A DNA stretch of 64,000 bases, from NCBI RefSeq assembly GCF_000025325.1, contig NC_013743.1, forward strand, positions 558,001 to 622,000, written 5' to 3'. This DNA is from Haloterrigena turkmenica DSM 5511 (lineage in GTDB: Archaea; Halobacteriota; Halobacteria; Halobacteriales; Natrialbaceae). The translations under genes were made by a program, and so were the position numbers. The number at the start of each line of letters is the position of its first letter. Positions within the stretch are counted from its first letter, which is position 1. Below the pieces are notes generated by a model, which had not been told where the DNA came from, ran no database searches, and saw nothing but the letters and a program-made list of their open reading frames with translations. This document shows, one piece after another, positions 60,785 to 64,000 of this stretch.

Positions 60785-61807
60785 ATGCGCGTCGCGATTC
60801 TCGCTCACGAGAAGTTTCCTGCTGGTGCCAAGACAGCCCTCGGCGTCCTTCGGTACGCTGACTACGAAGCCGCAGCCGTCCTCGACCGCGAGTCGGCCGG
60901 CCGCCGCGTGAACGACTTCGTCCCGGACGTCCAGGACGCACCGATCGTCAAGGGGATGGCCGACCTCGAGGCCGACGCCGTCGACACCCTGCTGATCGGC
61001 ATCTCTCCGATCGGCGGCGAGTTCGACGAGAGCTGGCGCGACGACGTCCGGACGGCCCTCGAGTCCGGCTGCGACGTCGTCTCGGGGCTGCACTACTTCC
61101 TCGCGGAGGACGAGGAGTTCGCCCGGCTCGCGGCCGAGAACGACTGCGAACTGCGGGACGTCCGTAAGCCGCCTGAGGACCTCTCGGTCGCCGAGGGCGT
61201 CGCCGGCGAGGTCGACGCCGAGGTCGTCCTCACCGTCGGCACCGACTGTTCAGTCGGCAAGATGACGACGACGATGGAACTCGCGCGGGCGGCCGAAGAA
61301 GCCGGCCACGACGCCGCCGTGATCCCCACCGGCCAGACGGGGATCATGATCGAGGGCTGGGGGAATCCGATCGACCGCGTCGTCAGCGACTTCACCGCGG
61401 GCGCGGTCGAGGAGATGATCGTCGAGAAGGGCGACGACCACGACTACCTCTTCGTCGAAGGCCAGGGCTGCATCGTCCACCCGGCGTACTCGGCGGTCAC
61501 CTGCGGGATCCTCCACGGGTCGATGCCCGACAAACTCGTCCTCTGCCACAACGCCGGCCAGGAGGCGATCCACGGCTACGAATCGTTCGCGCTCCCCGAC
61601 CGGCGGACGTACGTGGATCTCTACGAGTCGCTGTCGGCCCCAGTTTCGGGCGGCGAAATCGTCGCGGGCGCGCTGAACACCAGCGACCTCGAGACCGACG
61701 CCGACGCGCGCGCAGCCGTCGAGGAGTATGCGACCGAAATCGATGCGCCCGCGACGGACGTGATCCGGTTCGGGGCCGAGGACGTCCTCGAGGCCATTGT
61801 CGAGTGA
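60785..61807 (+). CDS. dgcN: DUF1611/DgcN-like N-acyltransferase
   Basis: 340 residues. A Rossmann-like N-terminal domain is followed by a P-loop, GTDCSVGKMT near 152-161, and HNAGQEAIHGYES near 258-270. DUF1611 proteins are DgcN enzymes, reported in marine bacteria as D-glutamate N-acetyltransferase. It lies 6 bases upstream of a DgcA-like epimerase. In that pathway DgcN acetylates D-glutamate and DgcA converts the product to the L form. Archaeal function is inferred from the pair. Confidence 0.85.
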   Translation: MRVAILAHEKFPAGAKTALGVLRYADYEAAAVLDRESAGRRVNDFVPDVQDAPIVKGMADLEADAVDTLLIGISPIGGEFDESWRDDVRTALESGCDVVSGLHYFLAEDEEFARLAAENDCELRDVRKPPEDLSVAEGVAGEVDAEVVLTVGTDCSVGKMTTTMELARAAEEAGHDAAVIPTGQTGIMIEGWGNPIDRVVSDFTAGAVEEMIVEKGDDHDYLFVEGQGCIVHPAYSAVTCGILHGSMPDKLVLCHNAGQEAIHGYESFALPDRRTYVDLYESLSAPVSGGEIVAGALNTSDLETDADARAAVEEYATEIDAPATDVIRFGAEDVLEAIVE

Positions 61808-61813
61808 TCGTCG

Positions 61814-62851
61814 ATGGCACTCGAGACTGACTTCGAACGCCACGCGATGCCCCTCGAGTACCCGTTCGGGATCGCCCGCGGGACGACGACCGAGCGGGAC
61901 GTCGTGACGGTCCGAATCGAAGACGACGACGCCGTCGGCGTCGGTGGCGCCGCGCCCGCATCCCACTACGGAGAGACCGTCGAGACGGTGACGGCCGTCC
62001 TGCCGGACCTGCTCGCGGTCGTCGAGGAAACGGGCGATCCCCACCGACTCGAGCGCATCGAACGCGAGATGCGTGAGACCGTCCGGCGGAATCCGGCCGC
62101 CCGCTGTGCGGTTAGCATCGCACTCCACGACCTCGCCGCCAAGCGGCTCGACGTTCCGCTCTACCGCTACTGGGGGCTCGATCCCGGCGAGACGCTCGAG
62201 ACCTCCTACACTATCGGGCTCGACGATACGGAGACCATGCGCGAGAAGACCGAGACCGCCCTCGAGCGCGACTACGGTACGCTGAAGGTCAAACTCGGGA
62301 CGGATCGGGACCTCGAGATCGTCGAGGCGATTCGGTCGGTCGCGCCCGACGTGCGGCTGTTCGTCGACGCCAACGAGGCCTGGGCGCCGAAGGAGGCCGT
62401 CCGCAAGATCGAGCGGCTGGCGGAGTACGACCTCGCGTTCGTCGAACAGCCGGTTCCCGCCGAGAATCCCGAGGGACTGCGATACGTCTCCGAGCGCTCG
62501 CCGCTGCCAATCGCCGCCGACGAGTCCTGCGTAACGCTCGAGGACATCCCACGGATCGCGGACCGCTGTGACATCGCGAACCTGAAACTGATGAAGTGTG
62601 GCGGCCTGCTCGAGGCGAAACGCATGATTCACGCCGCCCGCGCCCACGGTCTCGAGGTCATGCTGGGCTGTATGACCGAGTCCAACGCCTCGATCGCGGC
62701 GGCCTGTCACCTCGCGCCGCTGCTTGATTACGCCGATCTGGACGGCTCGCTGCTGCTCGCCGACGATCCCTACGACGGCGTTCCGATGCCCGGCGGCCGA
62801 ATCGATTTGGCGGGCCTCGAGCGGCCGGGGACAGGCGCGGTTCGCGAGTAG
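61814..62851 (+). CDS. dgcA: DgcA-like/dipeptide epimerase, enolase superfamily
   Basis: 345 residues of the muconate-lactonizing subgroup. Catalytic lysines K158 and K160 (TLKVKLG), metal ligands D185 (FVDANEAW), E211 (VEQPV), D236 (AADESC), and the opposing Lys K258 (NLKLMKCGG) are all present. It was often annotated L-Ala-D/L-Glu epimerase. Next to DUF1611/DgcN it more likely racemises an N-acyl-glutamate. Spacing of 6 bases indicates one transcript. Confidence 0.88.
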   Translation: MALETDFERHAMPLEYPFGIARGTTTERDVVTVRIEDDDAVGVGGAAPASHYGETVETVTAVLPDLLAVVEETGDPHRLERIEREMRETVRRNPAARCAVSIALHDLAAKRLDVPLYRYWGLDPGETLETSYTIGLDDTETMREKTETALERDYGTLKVKLGTDRDLEIVEAIRSVAPDVRLFVDANEAWAPKEAVRKIERLAEYDLAFVEQPVPAENPEGLRYVSERSPLPIAADESCVTLEDIPRIADRCDIANLKLMKCGGLLEAKRMIHAARAHGLEVMLGCMTESNASIAAACHLAPLLDYADLDGSLLLADDPYDGVPMPGGRIDLAGLERPGTGAVRE

Positions 62852-62939
62852 TCGCCGCTTCGAAACGGATCACGCGCGCGGACTGTCACTTCGACCGCCA
62901 ACGGGGGTTTACAACGGTCGTCGGTGGAGAACTGCTGGT

Positions 62940-63848
62940 ATGTACGACGGTGACGATGACGTGACCGTCTCTCGGCGAACGCTCTTGCGAGCGTCGGCGG
63001 GGACGGCCGCGTTTTCCACGATCGGTGCCGGGTCGGCGGAAGCGAGCGGGAGCGATGCGGGGACGCCGTGGTTAGACGACCGCTGTCCCGACGCGACCCT
63101 CGAGCCGAACATGGGCCACTGCGTCGAGGACGGGATGGAGGGCTGTGCGGACGACCACCCGGCGACGGTCGAACTCCGATCGGGGGTGCAAGCGGCCCTC
63201 GAGGAGCGCTACCCCGACGTGGGCGCGCTGATCGACGCGGGCTACCAGCCGTACTTCGACACGCTCGAGCGGGAGGACGACAGTTACTCCCACTGGATCA
63301 ACCCGGAGTACGTCGGCGACGACGCGGTGCTCGACCCCGAGCGGCCGGCGTCGGTACTGGTCGACGACGAGTCCTGGCGGTCGATCGGTGTGATGTTCGT
63401 CGCGACGCGAAACGGCGAGGAGATCGATCCGCCGGCGGTCTACGGCGGCGAAGCGAGCGACACCGAGCCGGCGGACGACGCCCCCATCGGCGCCACCGCG
63501 GATCCGGAGACGCCCTGTTCCCCCTGGCACTACCACTCCGGTCTCCCCGGACGGTTCGCGTGGTGGTACTACAAGCAGGCCTACGAACACGACTTCGCCG
63601 ACGGAGATATCGATCTCCCCTGCCGGACGCCCTGTATGCTCCACGTCTGGGCGATCGACCATCCTGAGAGCGTCTACGCCCACCACGCGCCGCCGGCGGA
63701 GTCCCGGGAGCAGGAGCCAGCCGCGGAGGCCGGTTTCGAGACCGACGCCGAACCCGGGACCGACGAACTCGGCTGGGACGTGCTGCCCGACGACCTGCAA
63801 CCGGAACAGCGGCCCGAGGATCTCGCGGCGCTGGTCCCGGGGTTATAG
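62940..63848 (+). CDS. Tat-exported His/Cys-rich protein of unknown function
   Basis: 302 residues. A twin-arginine signal (SRRTLLRAS near 11-19) is followed by a likely cleavage near GSAEA. The mature part has eight or so Cys (CPDATLEPNMGHC, CADD, CSPWHYHSG, CRTPC) and His clusters WHYH and YAHHAP, plus an acidic tail. A secreted metal-binding or disulfide-bonded protein is suggested, with no known family. It starts 89 bases after dgcA, and may be in the same operon. Confidence 0.75.
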   Translation: MYDGDDDVTVSRRTLLRASAGTAAFSTIGAGSAEASGSDAGTPWLDDRCPDATLEPNMGHCVEDGMEGCADDHPATVELRSGVQAALEERYPDVGALIDAGYQPYFDTLEREDDSYSHWINPEYVGDDAVLDPERPASVLVDDESWRSIGVMFVATRNGEEIDPPAVYGGEASDTEPADDAPIGATADPETPCSPWHYHSGLPGRFAWWYYKQAYEHDFADGDIDLPCRTPCMLHVWAIDHPESVYAHHAPPAESREQEPAAEAGFETDAEPGTDELGWDVLPDDLQPEQRPEDLAALVPGL

Positions 63849-63890
63849 TATCGCGTTGGCGCGTCTACGTCGTCACTGACGGGACGGATC

Positions 63891-64000
63891 TCACGACGCG
63901 CTCGCGGCCAGCCGCCGAAACGGGCGCCCGACTCGCCGCGGGAGCCACCCCAGAAACCGGACGACGGGGGTCAGTCGGCCCCATCGGTGCGGAATCGCGC
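63891..64000 (-). CDS. Partial C-terminus of a gene beyond the window
   Basis: The minus strand has an open frame entering from the right edge and stopping at 63891. The 35 visible residues are basic with protein-like order (AIPHRWGRLTPVVRFLGWLP, then RRVGRPFRRLAASAS). It would converge on the Tat-exported gene, 42 bases away. The product cannot be told from this end. Confidence 0.4.
   Translation of the reverse strand, partial: AIPHRWGRLTPVVRFLGWLPRRVGRPFRRLAASAS

Overview
The window is chromosomal DNA of a haloarchaeon. It is GC-rich, with acidic predicted proteins, leaderless promoters (TATA-like boxes about 25-30 bases before ATG or GTG), and typical haloarchaeal families: HalOD1 and Bat-type regulators, a class I HMG-CoA reductase, DUF5802, DUF5817, DUF63, amphi-Trp proteins and SAMP-like modifiers. 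The mix resembles the Natrinema/Haloterrigena/Natronorubrum group, but that is an inference. About 77 genes are supported. I see no rRNA, intact tRNA, transposase, CRISPR array or provirus, and most of the window is ordinary core genome.

Layout. 0.3-3.5 kb: a small winged-helix protein, a receiver-like protein without its phosphorylatable Asp, an aldehyde dehydrogenase and membrane proteins. 3.5-7.8 kb: nadA-nadB-nadC-kptA, de novo NAD synthesis with an NAD-consuming RNA 2'-phosphotransferase. 8-13.4 kb: a Gfo6-like sugar dehydrogenase, a luciferase-like oxidoreductase, HalOD1 and Bat-type regulators, and an amidohydrolase. 14.2-15.5 kb: hmgA for isoprenoid lipids. 16-23.4 kb: a cupin, an Nramp-like transporter, a short-chain dehydrogenase, HD, GNAT and Nudix-like proteins, and a membrane histidine kinase. 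23.6-36 kb: icd, map, HIT, MscS, cupin, redoxin-type proteins, an archaeal tRNA methylthiotransferase, an AI-2E transporter, DUF547, an amphi-Trp fusion and a degenerate HNH protein.

36-40 kb: an Lrp/AsnC regulator fused to a TrkA-C domain, divergent from a tightly overlapping set of a 33-codon ORF, a UspA gene and an amino-acid permease with two UspA domains. 40-45 kb: nucleoside phosphorylase, HalOD1, PfkB kinase, DUF63 membrane protein, ribose-1,5-bisphosphate isomerase and a divergent deoC. This fits the non-carboxylating pentose bisphosphate route of nucleoside breakdown known from halophilic archaea. 45-52 kb: an HPP-UspA protein, AzlCD exporter, an ArsR-type regulator, a two-pore-helix potassium channel with an RCK domain, divergent from two overlapping membrane TrkA-C proteins, and a SAMP-like protein. 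52-58.4 kb: a GNAT protein, gatD and several small membrane or secreted proteins.

58.8-64 kb: DUF5802, a Vms1/VLRF1-type peptidyl-tRNA hydrolase, a 39-residue zinc-finger protein, a dgcN-dgcA pair (D-glutamate catabolism in bacteria), and a Tat-exported His/Cys-rich protein. Two copies of an unclassified dispersed repeat lie near 9.2 and 60.6 kb, and a hairpin flanked by direct repeats lies at 13.4-13.6 kb. The most notable items are the dgcNA pair, the nucleoside-degradation cluster with its DUF63 member, the Asp-less receiver, the potassium-related cluster, and the uncharacterised repeats and small ORFs.
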